DNA of 64,000 nucleotides, taken from Sphingomonas abaci. GTDB lineage: Bacteria > Pseudomonadota > Alphaproteobacteria > Sphingomonadales > Sphingomonadaceae. The stretch spans positions 744,001 to 808,000 of the forward strand of contig NZ_JACHNY010000001.1 in assembly GCF_014199625.1 (NCBI RefSeq), in the 5' to 3' direction. Under the pieces are notes generated by a model. The model was given only the letters and a program-made list of their open reading frames with translations, did no database searches and was not told where the DNA came from. The first letter of the stretch is position 1; each line of letters starts with the position of its first letter. The position numbers were made by a program, and so were the translations under genes. Positions 42,637 to 50,591 of this stretch are shown here, piece after piece.

Positions 42637-43968
42637 ATGACCGGCTCTTCCCTCGACCAGACCGCCCCCGCGCCGTCGCCGGCTCCGCGCGGGATGTTCC
42701 GGGCAGCGATGCGCAATCTCGGCTGGATGCTCGCCAGCCGCAGCGTGCTCGCCATCCTGTCGCTCTTCTACCTGGGCATCGCGACGCGCTCGCTGGGCGT
42801 CACCGGTTTCGGCCGCTTCGCCCTCATCACCGGCGCGGCGCAGACGCTGGCGACATTGGTCGCCTTCCAGAGCTGGCAGGTGGTGGTGCAATATGGCGTC
42901 GGCGCGCGGGCGTCGGGCGACGCGCCCGCGCTCGGCCGGCTCTATCGCGGCGTCGCGCTGCTCGACGCGGCCACCGCGCTGATCGGCGTGGGGCTGGCCT
43001 GGCTGATCCTGGAGATCTGGGGCGAGGCGCTGGGCATCGGCGAAACCCTGAAACGGGCGACGCTGATCTTCGCCATCGTCCAGCTCGTCACGGTCCGCTC
43101 GACCCCGCTCGGCATCCTGCGGCTGAACGACCGCTTCGCGCTCGCCGCGCTGGCCGACAGCGTGACGCCGGTCGCGCGCTTCCTGGGCGCGATCGCGGTC
43201 TGGCTGGTCCATCCGACCGTGCAGGGCTTCCTGTTCGTCTGGGGACTGGCGGAGGTGCTGACCGCCGCCGCTTACTGGATCATGGTCGCGCAGCAGGGCG
43301 ATCTGGCGCTGATGCGGCGCGGACGCGGCGTCCGCCATCTGCCGCGCGAGCATCCCGGCATCGTCCGCTTCGCGCTGTCGACCAATGCCAGCTCGACGCT
43401 CGGCCTGTCGAGCAAGCAGGTGCCGCTGCTCTTGGTCGGCGCGGTGGTCGGCCCGGCGGCGGCGGGCGTGTTCCGGCTGGCGGCACAGCTGGCGCAGGCG
43501 CTGGCCAAGGTGTCGCAGCTCCTGTCGCGCGCCGCCTTTCCCGAGGTGGTCAAGTCGGTCCAAACGGCCAGCCCCCGACGCCTGGGACGGATGCTGTCGC
43601 GCCTGTTCCTGGGCAGCGGGGTCGCGGCCCTGGGCATCATGGCGATCGTCGCGCTGGCGGGGAAGCCGGTGCTGAGCCTGGTCGGCGGCCGCGACTTCCG
43701 CCATGCCTGGCCAGTGCTGTTGTGGCTGGCGGTGGCGGGGTGCCTGGACCTGACGACGGTCGGCGTCGACACGGTGATGACCGCGCTGCAACGCGCCGGC
43801 ACCGTCTTCGCGATCCGCGTCGTCGGCGTGGCCGTGATGTTCGCCGCCGCTTTCGCGCTCATGCCCTGGTACGCCGCGACCGGCGTGGCGATGGCGGTCA
43901 CCGCCGGCTCGCTCGTCGTCGCCCTGCTGATGGCGGCGGCGGCGCTGCGCCTATCGCGCCGCGGCTGA
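42637..43968 (+). CDS. oligosaccharide/lipid flippase of the Wzx (MATE/MOP) superfamily
   Basis: A 443-residue inner-membrane protein with about 12 hydrophobic helices, starting LGWMLASRSVLAILSLFYLGIATRSLGVTGFGRFAL, which is the typical first helices of polysaccharide biosynthesis flippases. It would move an undecaprenyl- or other lipid-linked product across the membrane. It sits divergent from the amidotransferase gene and upstream of the lipid-kinase-like gene, so it may export the product of this cluster. Confidence 0.8.
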   Translation: MTGSSLDQTAPAPSPAPRGMFRAAMRNLGWMLASRSVLAILSLFYLGIATRSLGVTGFGRFALITGAAQTLATLVAFQSWQVVVQYGVGARASGDAPALGRLYRGVALLDAATALIGVGLAWLILEIWGEALGIGETLKRATLIFAIVQLVTVRSTPLGILRLNDRFALAALADSVTPVARFLGAIAVWLVHPTVQGFLFVWGLAEVLTAAAYWIMVAQQGDLALMRRGRGVRHLPREHPGIVRFALSTNASSTLGLSSKQVPLLLVGAVVGPAAAGVFRLAAQLAQALAKVSQLLSRAAFPEVVKSVQTASPRRLGRMLSRLFLGSGVAALGIMAIVALAGKPVLSLVGGRDFRHAWPVLLWLAVAGCLDLTTVGVDTVMTALQRAGTVFAIRVVGVAVMFAAAFALMPWYAATGVAMAVTAGSLVVALLMAAAALRLSRRG

Positions 43969-44033
43969 GGGGGCCGCCATCGTGCGGCCGTGATTCAGGC
44001 CCAGTCCATGCCAAAAGCGCCAGGACGATTTTC

Positions 44034-44498
44034 ATGACCAAGTTGCTGTTTACGCTCGCCATTTCTTCAACGACCCTGTTCGCCGCGCCAGCCCTGGCGC
44101 AAGAGTGCGCCGGGATGGCCGGCGCCGGCATGGTGAAGCTGACGGTGCAGGCGACCGGCCTGCGCGATGCTAGGGGCGAGGTCGCCTTCACCCTCTATCC
44201 CGACGACAAGCGGCGCTTCCTGGCCAAGGGCGGCAAGCTGCTGCGGGTCCGCACGCCGGCCCATGCGCCGGTGACGACCGGCTGTTTCTGGGTGCGGCCC
44301 GGCTTCTACGCGATCGCGCAATATCACGACGCCAATGCCGATCACGATTTCAATCGCACGCTCTGGACGCCCAAGGAAGGATTCGGCTTCTCCAACGACG
44401 CGCCGACCTCGATCGGGCTGCCCGCATTCGCCAGCGCCCGCTTCGCGGTTCCAGCCGGTGGCACGACGATCCGCATGGCGATGCGCTACCGGCGCTAG
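44034..44498 (+). CDS. DUF2141 secreted protein
   Basis: A 154-residue protein with a Sec signal (residues 1-22, ALA-Q). Mature part has the DUF2141 features: VKLTVQATGLRDARGEVAFTLYPDDKRRFL, PGFYAIAQYHDANADHDFNRTLWTPKEGFGFSND, where HDxNxDxxxD could bind a metal. Periplasmic or secreted; function unknown. Placed between the flippase and the lipid-kinase-like gene. Confidence 0.8.
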   Translation: MTKLLFTLAISSTTLFAAPALAQECAGMAGAGMVKLTVQATGLRDARGEVAFTLYPDDKRRFLAKGGKLLRVRTPAHAPVTTGCFWVRPGFYAIAQYHDANADHDFNRTLWTPKEGFGFSNDAPTSIGLPAFASARFAVPAGGTTIRMAMRYRR

Positions 44499-44601
44499 TC
44501 CCGGCCGGCCCGCCGGCGGTGAAAATCGACCGACATGACTTGGATCGCGTCATTTTCAGGTCACAAAGTCATCGTCTTACGTTTACGTCATAATCCTGTA
44601 G

Positions 44602-44620
44602 CCGCCGGGTCATCCGGCGG
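44602..44620 (+). promoter_or_regulatory. leader hairpin before the lipid-kinase-like gene
   Basis: CCGCCGG (44602-44608) and CCGGCGG (44614-44620) form a perfect 7-base-pair stem with loop GTCAT, 5 bases before the Shine-Dalgarno GGAGG (44626-44630). Upstream is an AT-rich stretch with CATAAT at 44589-44594 as a possible -10. It may affect translation or be a simple RNA stabiliser. Confidence 0.35.
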
Positions 44621-44634
44621 GTAGCGGAGGCTTG

Positions 44635-45651
44635 GTGTCCACGGTTCTGTCTGCATCCCTTCCCTTCTGCGCCGCCCCGGTCGACGCCCCCGCACCGGCG
44701 AAGCCGATGCCGGGCCTGGGCGTGCTCGGTCCGCTGCGCGTCGGGATCGTCTGCAATCCCAAGAGCCATCGCAACCACGGCGCGGCCTATGAGGCGGGCG
44801 TGGCCGGCGCCGACAGCCTGATCGTCGCCGCCCCGCGCACCCGCGCCGCACTGGCGGAGACGCTGGTTGATTTCGCGGCGCGCCGCATCGACCTGCTGGT
44901 GATCGATGGCGGCGACGGCACGGTGCGCGACGTGCTGACCGCCGCCGCCGATATCTGGGCGGACGCCTGGCCCCGCGTCGCCGTCATCCCCTCGGGCAAG
45001 ACCAATGCGCTGGCGATCGACCTGGGCCTACCCGCCGATTGGGCGCTGACCGACGCGCTCGACGCCGCCCGGCGCGGCATGACGGTCGAGCGGCGGCCGC
45101 TGGAGATCGCCCGCACCGGCGACGCCGCGCCGCCGGCGCGCGGCTTCCTGTTCGGGGCAGGCGCCTTTGCCAAGGCGACCGAACTGGCGCAGCATACCCA
45201 CCGCGCGGGCGCCTTCAACAATCTGGCGGTCGGGCTGGCGCTGGGCTGGGGCGTGGCGCAGACCCTGTTCGGCTCGGCGAAGAGCGCCTGGCGCGCCGGC
45301 AGCGCGATGCGCCTCGCCTGGCCCGGCCGGCCGGCGGAGACGCGCGCGCGCTACCTGCTGCTCGCCTCGACGCTCGACCGACTGCCGATGGGACTGAAGC
45401 CGTTCGGCCCGTCGCGCGACGGCATCCGCCTGCTCGTGATCGACGCGCCGCCGCGCCGGATGATGCTGGCGACGCCGGCGCTGCTCGCCGGATCGGTCGC
45501 GCCATGGCTGGCGCGTGCAGGCTATCACCATGTCGCCGCTCCGCGGTTCGAGGTGGAGCTGGACGAAGGCTTCATCCTGGACGGCGAGCATTTCCCCGGC
45601 GGCGCGCTGACCGTGCGGCAGGGACCGGCCCTCGCCTTCGTCGCGCCATGA
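44635..45651 (+). CDS. diacylglycerol/ceramide kinase-like lipid kinase
   Basis: A 338-residue protein of the DAGK/LCB5 catalytic superfamily: VGIVCNPKSHRNHG at the N-terminal strand, DGGDGTVRDVL for the nucleotide loop, and a C-terminal beta-sandwich closing with LDEGFILDGEHFPGGALTVRQG. The usual P-x-G-T-x-N-D motif reads PSGKTNALA, a variation also seen in bacterial lipid kinases of sphingolipid loci as far as I recall. It probably phosphorylates a diacylglycerol, ceramide or similar lipid at the membrane. Start GTG 44635 (GGAGG four bases upstream) is short-spaced; ATG 44707 is the alternative. Its stop overlaps the start of the next gene, so their products probably act in succession. Confidence 0.75.
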   Translation: MSTVLSASLPFCAAPVDAPAPAKPMPGLGVLGPLRVGIVCNPKSHRNHGAAYEAGVAGADSLIVAAPRTRAALAETLVDFAARRIDLLVIDGGDGTVRDVLTAAADIWADAWPRVAVIPSGKTNALAIDLGLPADWALTDALDAARRGMTVERRPLEIARTGDAAPPARGFLFGAGAFAKATELAQHTHRAGAFNNLAVGLALGWGVAQTLFGSAKSAWRAGSAMRLAWPGRPAETRARYLLLASTLDRLPMGLKPFGPSRDGIRLLVIDAPPRRMMLATPALLAGSVAPWLARAGYHHVAAPRFEVELDEGFILDGEHFPGGALTVRQGPALAFVAP

Positions 45652-46526
45652 CCGACCCGCTTCGCGCCTATGTCGCGGCGGGACTGGACGCGGTGGTGGC
45701 GGAGCCGGTGCGCGCGGTCGCGGCGCGGCTTGCCGGCGACGGCGACGCCGTGGCGGTGCTGTTCTACGGCTCCAACCTGCGCACCCGGTCGCTGGACGGG
45801 GTGCTCGACTTCTACGTGCTGACCGAGGGGCCGGCCGAACGCGGGCTGTGGCCGACGGTCAGCTACCGCGAGTGGCCGATGGGCGGGCAGGTGCTGCGCG
45901 CCAAGATCGCGACGATGCGCGCCGCCACCTTCCGCGCCGCCGCCGGCGGCGCACTGGTCGACACCACCATCTGGACCCGTTTCGTCCAACCCGCCGCGCT
46001 CGCCTGGGTCCGCGACGAGGCGGCCCGCGATGCGGTGATCGACGGCGTCGCCGCGGCGGCGGTCACCGCATCGCGCTTCGCCGCCGCGCTGGGGCCGGCG
46101 GAGGGCGGCCCGGCGGACTTTTGGCGCGCGCTGTTCCGCCAGACCTATGCCGCCGAACTGCGCGTCGAGCGACCGGGCCGCGAGGAGCAGATCATCGCGC
46201 ATGGCGCGGGCCGCTACGAGGCGCTGCTGCCGCTCGCCTGGACGGCGGCCGGCATCGCCTTCGCCCGGAACGGCGAGCGCCTGGCGCCCCGCCTGCCCCA
46301 GGCCGACCGCGTCCGCCGCGCGTGGCGGCGGCGGCGGCGGCTGGGCAAGCCGCTCAACATCGCCCGGCTGATCCGCGCCGCCTTCACCTTCGAGGGCGCG
46401 GCCGCCTACGGCGCGTGGAAGGTGGAGCGGCACACCGGCGTGGCGGTGACGCTGACACCGTGGCGGAGGCGCCACCCGGTACTGGCCGCGCCCGCCGTGC
46501 TGTGGCAGGTGTGGCGGCGACGATGA
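45648..46526 (+). CDS. nucleotidyltransferase-like protein, weak resemblance to Tam41 CDP-diacylglycerol synthase
   Basis: A 292-residue protein, no membrane helix. It contains FYGSNLRTRSLDGVLDFYVL (residues 43-62), an arrangement like the YGSG...G...DFI nucleotidyltransferase core of mitochondrial Tam41 phosphatidate cytidylyltransferase, followed by GGQVLRAKIATMRAATF and VDTTIWTRFVQPAALAWVRD that could match the later conserved helices. If right, it would convert the phosphorylated lipid made by the upstream kinase into a CDP-lipid. The rest is Arg/Ala-rich. Coupled to neighbours on both sides by 4-base overlaps. The resemblance is by eye and needs a profile search. Confidence 0.45.
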   Translation: MTDPLRAYVAAGLDAVVAEPVRAVAARLAGDGDAVAVLFYGSNLRTRSLDGVLDFYVLTEGPAERGLWPTVSYREWPMGGQVLRAKIATMRAATFRAAAGGALVDTTIWTRFVQPAALAWVRDEAARDAVIDGVAAAAVTASRFAAALGPAEGGPADFWRALFRQTYAAELRVERPGREEQIIAHGAGRYEALLPLAWTAAGIAFARNGERLAPRLPQADRVRRAWRRRRRLGKPLNIARLIRAAFTFEGAAAYGAWKVERHTGVAVTLTPWRRRHPVLAAPAVLWQVWRRR

Positions 46527-47272
46527 CCTGGTCGGCCCTGATCCTGGCGGGCTCCCGCCCCGGCGCGACCGATCCGGTCGCCACCTATGCCGGCGTCTCG
46601 CACAAGGCACTGATCCGGCTGGAGGGCGCGACCCTGCTCGCCCGGGTCGCGGCGGCGGTGCGCGCCGCCGGCGCGACCCGGGTCGCCGTCTCCGCATCGG
46701 ACCCGGCGGTGGTGGTGGAGGCGATGCGGCTGGGGCTTGAGGTGTTGCCCCCCGCGAGCGGCCCGAGCGCCAGCGTCGCCGCCGCGCTGACCGTGCTCGG
46801 CACGCCCCTGCTGGTGACGACCGCCGATCACGCGCTGCTCGACGGCGCCTGGATCGCACGCTTCCTGGCCGATGTGCCGACCGATGCCGACGTCGCGACC
46901 CTGCTCGCCCGGCGCGACGTGGTGGAGGCGGCCGCGCCCGCGACCCGGCGGACCTGGCTGCGCTTCGCCGACGGCGACTGGTCGGGCTGCAACCTCTTCT
47001 GGCTCGCCACGCCCGAAGCGGCCTTGGCGATCGGCCTGTGGAGCCAGGTCGAGGCGGATCGCAAGCGGCCGTGGCGGATCGTCTGGCGACTGGGACCGGC
47101 GCTGCTGCTGCGCTACCTGTTCGGCCGGCTGACCCTGGCGGCGGCGGTGCGGCATCTCGGCCGGCGGGCCGGCGTGACGACGGCGGTGGTGCCCAGCCCC
47201 TTCGGCCTGGCGGCGATCGATGTCGACAAGCCCGCCGATCTCGACCTGGTCCGCACGCTCATCGGCTCGTGA
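46523..47272 (+). CDS. NTP transferase domain protein (MobA/GlmU-like fold)
   Basis: A 249-residue protein beginning SALILAGSRPGATDPVATYAGVSHKAL, a variant of the G-x-G-x-R...K nucleotide-binding loop, with TTADHALLDGAWI as the D-x-D-like metal site and DVDKPADLDLVRTL at the end, the usual close of MobA-like transferases. Three residues GSR replace GxGxR, so activity is not certain. Last gene of the overlapping kinase/Tam41-like/NTP transferase trio; it may activate the head group or a polyol. Confidence 0.7.
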   Translation: MTWSALILAGSRPGATDPVATYAGVSHKALIRLEGATLLARVAAAVRAAGATRVAVSASDPAVVVEAMRLGLEVLPPASGPSASVAAALTVLGTPLLVTTADHALLDGAWIARFLADVPTDADVATLLARRDVVEAAAPATRRTWLRFADGDWSGCNLFWLATPEAALAIGLWSQVEADRKRPWRIVWRLGPALLLRYLFGRLTLAAAVRHLGRRAGVTTAVVPSPFGLAAIDVDKPADLDLVRTLIGS

Positions 47273-47289
47273 TTCCTGAAAGGCCGCCC

Positions 47290-47670
47290 ATGATCCGATC
47301 GCTCCATCATGTCGCGATCATCTGTTCCGACTATACGGTATCGAAACGCTTCTACAGCGAGCTGCTCGGCTTGCCCGTGCTGTTCGAAGTCTATCGTGCG
47401 GAGCGTCAGTCGTGGAAATGCGACCTGGCCGTAGGCGCGGCGCAGATCGAGCTCTTCTCCTTTCCCGACCCACCGGCACGGGTCAGCCGGCCCGAAGCGC
47501 GCGGGCTGCGTCACCTGGCCTTCGCGGTCGAGAATCTCGACGCCGCCGTCGCCCGGCTGGTCGCGGCGGGCGTTGCGGTGGAGCCGGTGCGGATCGACCC
47601 CTATACCGGCCGCCGCTTCACCTTCTTCGAGGACCCGGATGCGCTGCCGCTCGAACTCTACGAGGCCTGA
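47290..47670 (+). CDS. VOC-family metalloprotein (glyoxalase-like, YaeR/GloA2 type)
   Basis: A 126-residue single VOC domain: HHVAIICSDYTVSKRFYSELLGLPVL at the start, GLRHLAFAVENLDAAVARL in the middle, and FFEDPDALPLELYEA at the end. Metal ligands His7, Glu (IELFSF), His (LRHLAF) and Glu (LELYE) are in place. It resembles the small lactoylglutathione-lyase-like YaeR proteins. Separate from the lipid genes by 17 bases, so it may share their transcript by position only. Confidence 0.85.
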   Translation: MIRSLHHVAIICSDYTVSKRFYSELLGLPVLFEVYRAERQSWKCDLAVGAAQIELFSFPDPPARVSRPEARGLRHLAFAVENLDAAVARLVAAGVAVEPVRIDPYTGRRFTFFEDPDALPLELYEA

Positions 47671-47752
47671 CGATCGGCCCCGGATCGGCGGCAAGCCGCG
47701 CTTGACGCCCCCTCCCGCATATAAGATACCGCTACCATAATTGGAGGGGATG

Positions 47753-48880
47753 ATGGTGACACGCGTTTCGACCTGGGCCGAGGCTTTGCCCGCCGATTGG
47801 CGCGACGGTATGTTGCTGGGCCGCATCCAGACCGAGGCCGGCCCGTCGCCGATCCTGGTCCGGGGCGGCGTGGCCTATGACATGGCGCGGGTCGCGCCGA
47901 CGGTCTCGGCGCTGATCGCCGACCGGCTGTTCGACGGCGGCGAGCCGCTCGGCGATCTCGACACGCTCGACCTGGCGCTCCTGCTCAGCCCCATCGATCT
48001 GCAATGCGTGAAGGCGGCGGGCGTGACCTTCGCCGTGTCGGCGCTGGAACGGGTGATCGAGGAGCGCGCGCGCGGCGATCACAACAAGGCCGCCGAACTG
48101 CGCGGCCGGCTGGAAGAGGCGCTGGGCGGCAGCATCCGCTCGGTGATCCCCGGCACCGCCGAGGCGGCGGCGCTGAAGGACGCGCTGATCGCCGATGGTC
48201 TGTGGTCGCAATATCTGGAGGTCGCGATCGGCCCGGATGCGGAGATCTTCACCAAGTCGCCGGTGCTCTCCACGGTCGGCCTCAACGCGCCCGTCGGCGT
48301 CCGCTCGGATTCCACCTGGAACAATCCGGAGCCGGAGGTGGTGCTGGTCGCCGACGCGCACGGCATCGCGGTCGGCGCGACGCTGGGCAATGACGTCAAT
48401 CTGCGCGACTTCGAGGGCCGCTCGGCGCTGCTGCTCGGCAAGGCCAAGGACAATACCGCCTCCTGCTCGCTCGGTCCGCTGATCCGGCTGTTCGACGACG
48501 GCTATGCGATGGAGGATGTCCGCGCCGCCGACGTGTCGCTGACCATCACCGGCACCGACGATTATGTCCTGAACGGCCACAGCACGATGCAGGAGATCAG
48601 CCGCGATCCGGAGGAGCTGCTCCGCCAGGCGCTGAGCGAGCATCATTATCCGGATGGGCTGGTGCTGTTCTGCGGCACCCTGTTCGCCCCGACCCAGGAC
48701 CGCGACGAGCCCGGCAAGGGCTTCACCCACAAGGTCGGCGATACGGTGGCGATCCGCAGCGAGCGGCTGGGCACCTTGGTCAATCCGGTCACCACTTCGC
48801 GCGATGCACCGGCCTGGACGATGGGCATCGGCGCGCTGATGACGAATCTGGCAGGCCGCGGCCTGCTGGGGGCGAAGTGA
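47753..48880 (+). CDS. xylX: fumarylacetoacetate hydrolase-fold dehydratase, XylX-like (2-keto-3-deoxy-pentonate dehydratase)
   Basis: A 375-residue protein. C-terminal FAH domain with metal ligands in NPEPEVVLVADAHG and GNDVNLRDFEG, and DDYVLNGHSTMQ. Length and the adjacent SDR match the Caulobacter XylX that dehydrates 2-keto-3-deoxyxylonate in the Weimberg route from xylose to 2-oxoglutarate. The start is one of ATG 47750, ATG 47753 or GTG 47756, all close behind GGAGGGG (47743-47749). It could instead handle L-arabinonate-derived acids. Confidence 0.75.
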   Translation: MVTRVSTWAEALPADWRDGMLLGRIQTEAGPSPILVRGGVAYDMARVAPTVSALIADRLFDGGEPLGDLDTLDLALLLSPIDLQCVKAAGVTFAVSALERVIEERARGDHNKAAELRGRLEEALGGSIRSVIPGTAEAAALKDALIADGLWSQYLEVAIGPDAEIFTKSPVLSTVGLNAPVGVRSDSTWNNPEPEVVLVADAHGIAVGATLGNDVNLRDFEGRSALLLGKAKDNTASCSLGPLIRLFDDGYAMEDVRAADVSLTITGTDDYVLNGHSTMQEISRDPEELLRQALSEHHYPDGLVLFCGTLFAPTQDRDEPGKGFTHKVGDTVAIRSERLGTLVNPVTTSRDAPAWTMGIGALMTNLAGRGLLGAK

Positions 48881-49638
48881 TGGCGGCCCGCTATCCCTCG
48901 CTGGCCGGCAAGCGCGTGATCGTCACCGGCGGCGCCAGCGGCATCGGCGCCGGCCTGGTCGAGGCGTTCGTGGCGCAAGGATCGGCGGTGGCGTTCGTCG
49001 ACATCGCCGAGGCCGATGGCCAGGCATTGGCGGCGAAGCTGAACGAGACGGCGGCGCATGCCCCCCTCTTCCGGCGCTGCGACCTGACCGATCTCGACCA
49101 GCTGGCGACCGTCTTCGCCGAACTGGAACAGGCGCTTGGCGGAGTCGACATCCTGGTCAACAATGCCGCCAGCGACGACCGCCATTCGGTCGAGGACGTC
49201 ACTCCGGCCTATTGGGACGAGCGGTTCGCGGTCAATCTGCGCCACCAGTTCTTCGCCGCCAAGGCGGTGATCCCGGCGATGAAGCGCGCCGGCGGCGGCG
49301 CGATCCTGAACTTCGGCTCGATCAGCTGGCACCTCGCCTTGCCCGACCTGGTCCTCTACCAGACCTGCAAGGCGGCGATCGAGGGACTGACGCGCAGCCT
49401 GGCCCGCGACCTTGGGCGCGACGGCATCCGGGTCAACACCATCGTGCCCGGCAACGTCCAGACGCCCCGCCAGGAACGCTGGTACACGCCCGAAGGCGAG
49501 GCCGAGATCGTCGCGGCGCAATGCCTGGACGGTCGCATCCAGCCCGCCGACGTCGCTGCGCTGGCGCTGTTCCTGGCCTCCGACGACGCCCGGATGTGCA
49601 CCGGCCACGACTATTTCGTGGATGCCGGCTGGCGGTAA
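48880..49638 (+). CDS. xylB: SDR family D-xylose 1-dehydrogenase XylB-like
   Basis: A 252-residue short-chain dehydrogenase. Cofactor motif TGGASGIGAGL, NNAASDDRH, catalytic Ser in FGSISWHLALPDLVLYQTCKA with Tyr and Lys, and VPGNVQTPRQERWYTPEGEA. This last segment and DYFVDAGWR at the end agree closely with Caulobacter xylose dehydrogenase XylB as I remember it, which makes D-xylonolactone with NAD. Start ATG overlaps the stop of xylX (TGATG). The lactonase and xylonate dehydratase genes are not here, so the pathway, if complete, is split. Confidence 0.82.
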   Translation: MAARYPSLAGKRVIVTGGASGIGAGLVEAFVAQGSAVAFVDIAEADGQALAAKLNETAAHAPLFRRCDLTDLDQLATVFAELEQALGGVDILVNNAASDDRHSVEDVTPAYWDERFAVNLRHQFFAAKAVIPAMKRAGGGAILNFGSISWHLALPDLVLYQTCKAAIEGLTRSLARDLGRDGIRVNTIVPGNVQTPRQERWYTPEGEAEIVAAQCLDGRIQPADVAALALFLASDDARMCTGHDYFVDAGWR

Positions 49639-49648
49639 CGCCCTTCTG

Positions 49649-49752
49649 TTCCCCGGCGAAGGCCGGGGTCCAGTTGGGAAGGTTGCTGTGACGAAGCGCC
49701 GCGCGTCGTCGCGATCGTCCCCCGACTGGGCCCCGGCCCTCGCCGGGCATCA
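49649..49752. repeat. inverted pair of REP elements (REPIN-like)
   Basis: A unit CCCCGGCGAAGGCCGGGG plus tail TCCAGTTGGG (49651-49678) faces an inverted copy CCCGACTGGG plus CCCCGGCCCTCGCCGGG (49721-49747). The two arms match at almost every base when one is reversed, so a long hairpin can form. It lies between the convergent xylB and PhzF genes. Confidence 0.75.
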
Positions 49753-49786
49753 TGCTGGCACATAGGGACGCTATCCCGCTGTCCCG

Positions 49787-50587
49787 TCACGGCAGCAGGA
49801 AACTGCCCTCGATCACCGTGACGCATTGTCCGCCCAGCATCACCCGGTCGCCCGCGAGCCGACACGTCAGCCGTCCACCGCGCGCGCTGGCCTGGAACGC
49901 CGTCATCCGGGTCCGGCCGAGCATCTCCGCGAAATAGGGCGCCATCACCGCATGGGCCGATCCGGTCACTGGGTCCTCGTCGATCCCATAGGCGGGCACG
50001 AACACGCGCGACACGATGTCCGTCTCCTGCCCCCGCGCCGCCAGGATCGCGACGCACGGCTCCGCCGCCGCCAGCGCGCGGAAATCGGGACGTGCGTTCC
50101 GCACCGTCGCCGCATCGTCCACGACGACCAGGGCATAGGCCCTCTCGTGCCACAGCGTGTCGACCACCCCGTCCACGCCCAGCGCCGCGACGATCGCATC
50201 CAGCCCCCGCGGGGCCGGCGCCCAGGCCGGCAGGTCGAGCGCATAGCCGCTGTCCTGCCGGGCCACCGCCAGCACCCCCGAGCGGCGGGTGCGGAACGCC
50301 ACCCGGTCGATCGCATTGTCGCTCGACAGCACGACATGGCCGCTCGCCAGCGTCGCATGGCCGCACAGCGCCACCTCGGCGGTGGGGGTGAACCAGCGCA
50401 GTTCGAACGCCGCCTCGGTATCGCCGGTCAGCGGCACCAGGAACGCGGTCTCCGACAGGTTGTTCTCCGCCGCAATGTGCTGGAGCAGCGTGTCGTCCGG
50501 CCATTCGGCCAGCGGCATCACCGCCGCCGGATTGCCAGCGAAGGGCCGGTCGGCAAAGGCGTCGACCTGGGTGAAGGGGATCCGCAT
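49787..50587 (-). CDS. PhzF family isomerase-like protein
   Basis: A 266-residue protein with the two-fold repeated PhzF/diaminopimelate epimerase-like fold. Seen: QVDAFADRPFAGNPAAVM, NNLSETAFL with the catalytic Glu, LRWFTPTAEVALCGHATLASGHV, and GSAHAVMAPYFAE near the C-terminus. The true substrate is unknown for most of these housekeeping members. Shares a strand with the cation transporter upstream, 4 bases apart. Confidence 0.9.
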   Translation of the reverse strand: MRIPFTQVDAFADRPFAGNPAAVMPLAEWPDDTLLQHIAAENNLSETAFLVPLTGDTEAAFELRWFTPTAEVALCGHATLASGHVVLSSDNAIDRVAFRTRRSGVLAVARQDSGYALDLPAWAPAPRGLDAIVAALGVDGVVDTLWHERAYALVVVDDAATVRNARPDFRALAAAEPCVAILAARGQETDIVSRVFVPAYGIDEDPVTGSAHAVMAPYFAEMLGRTRMTAFQASARGGRLTCRLAGDRVMLGGQCVTVIEGSFLLP

Positions 50588-50591
50588 CGTC

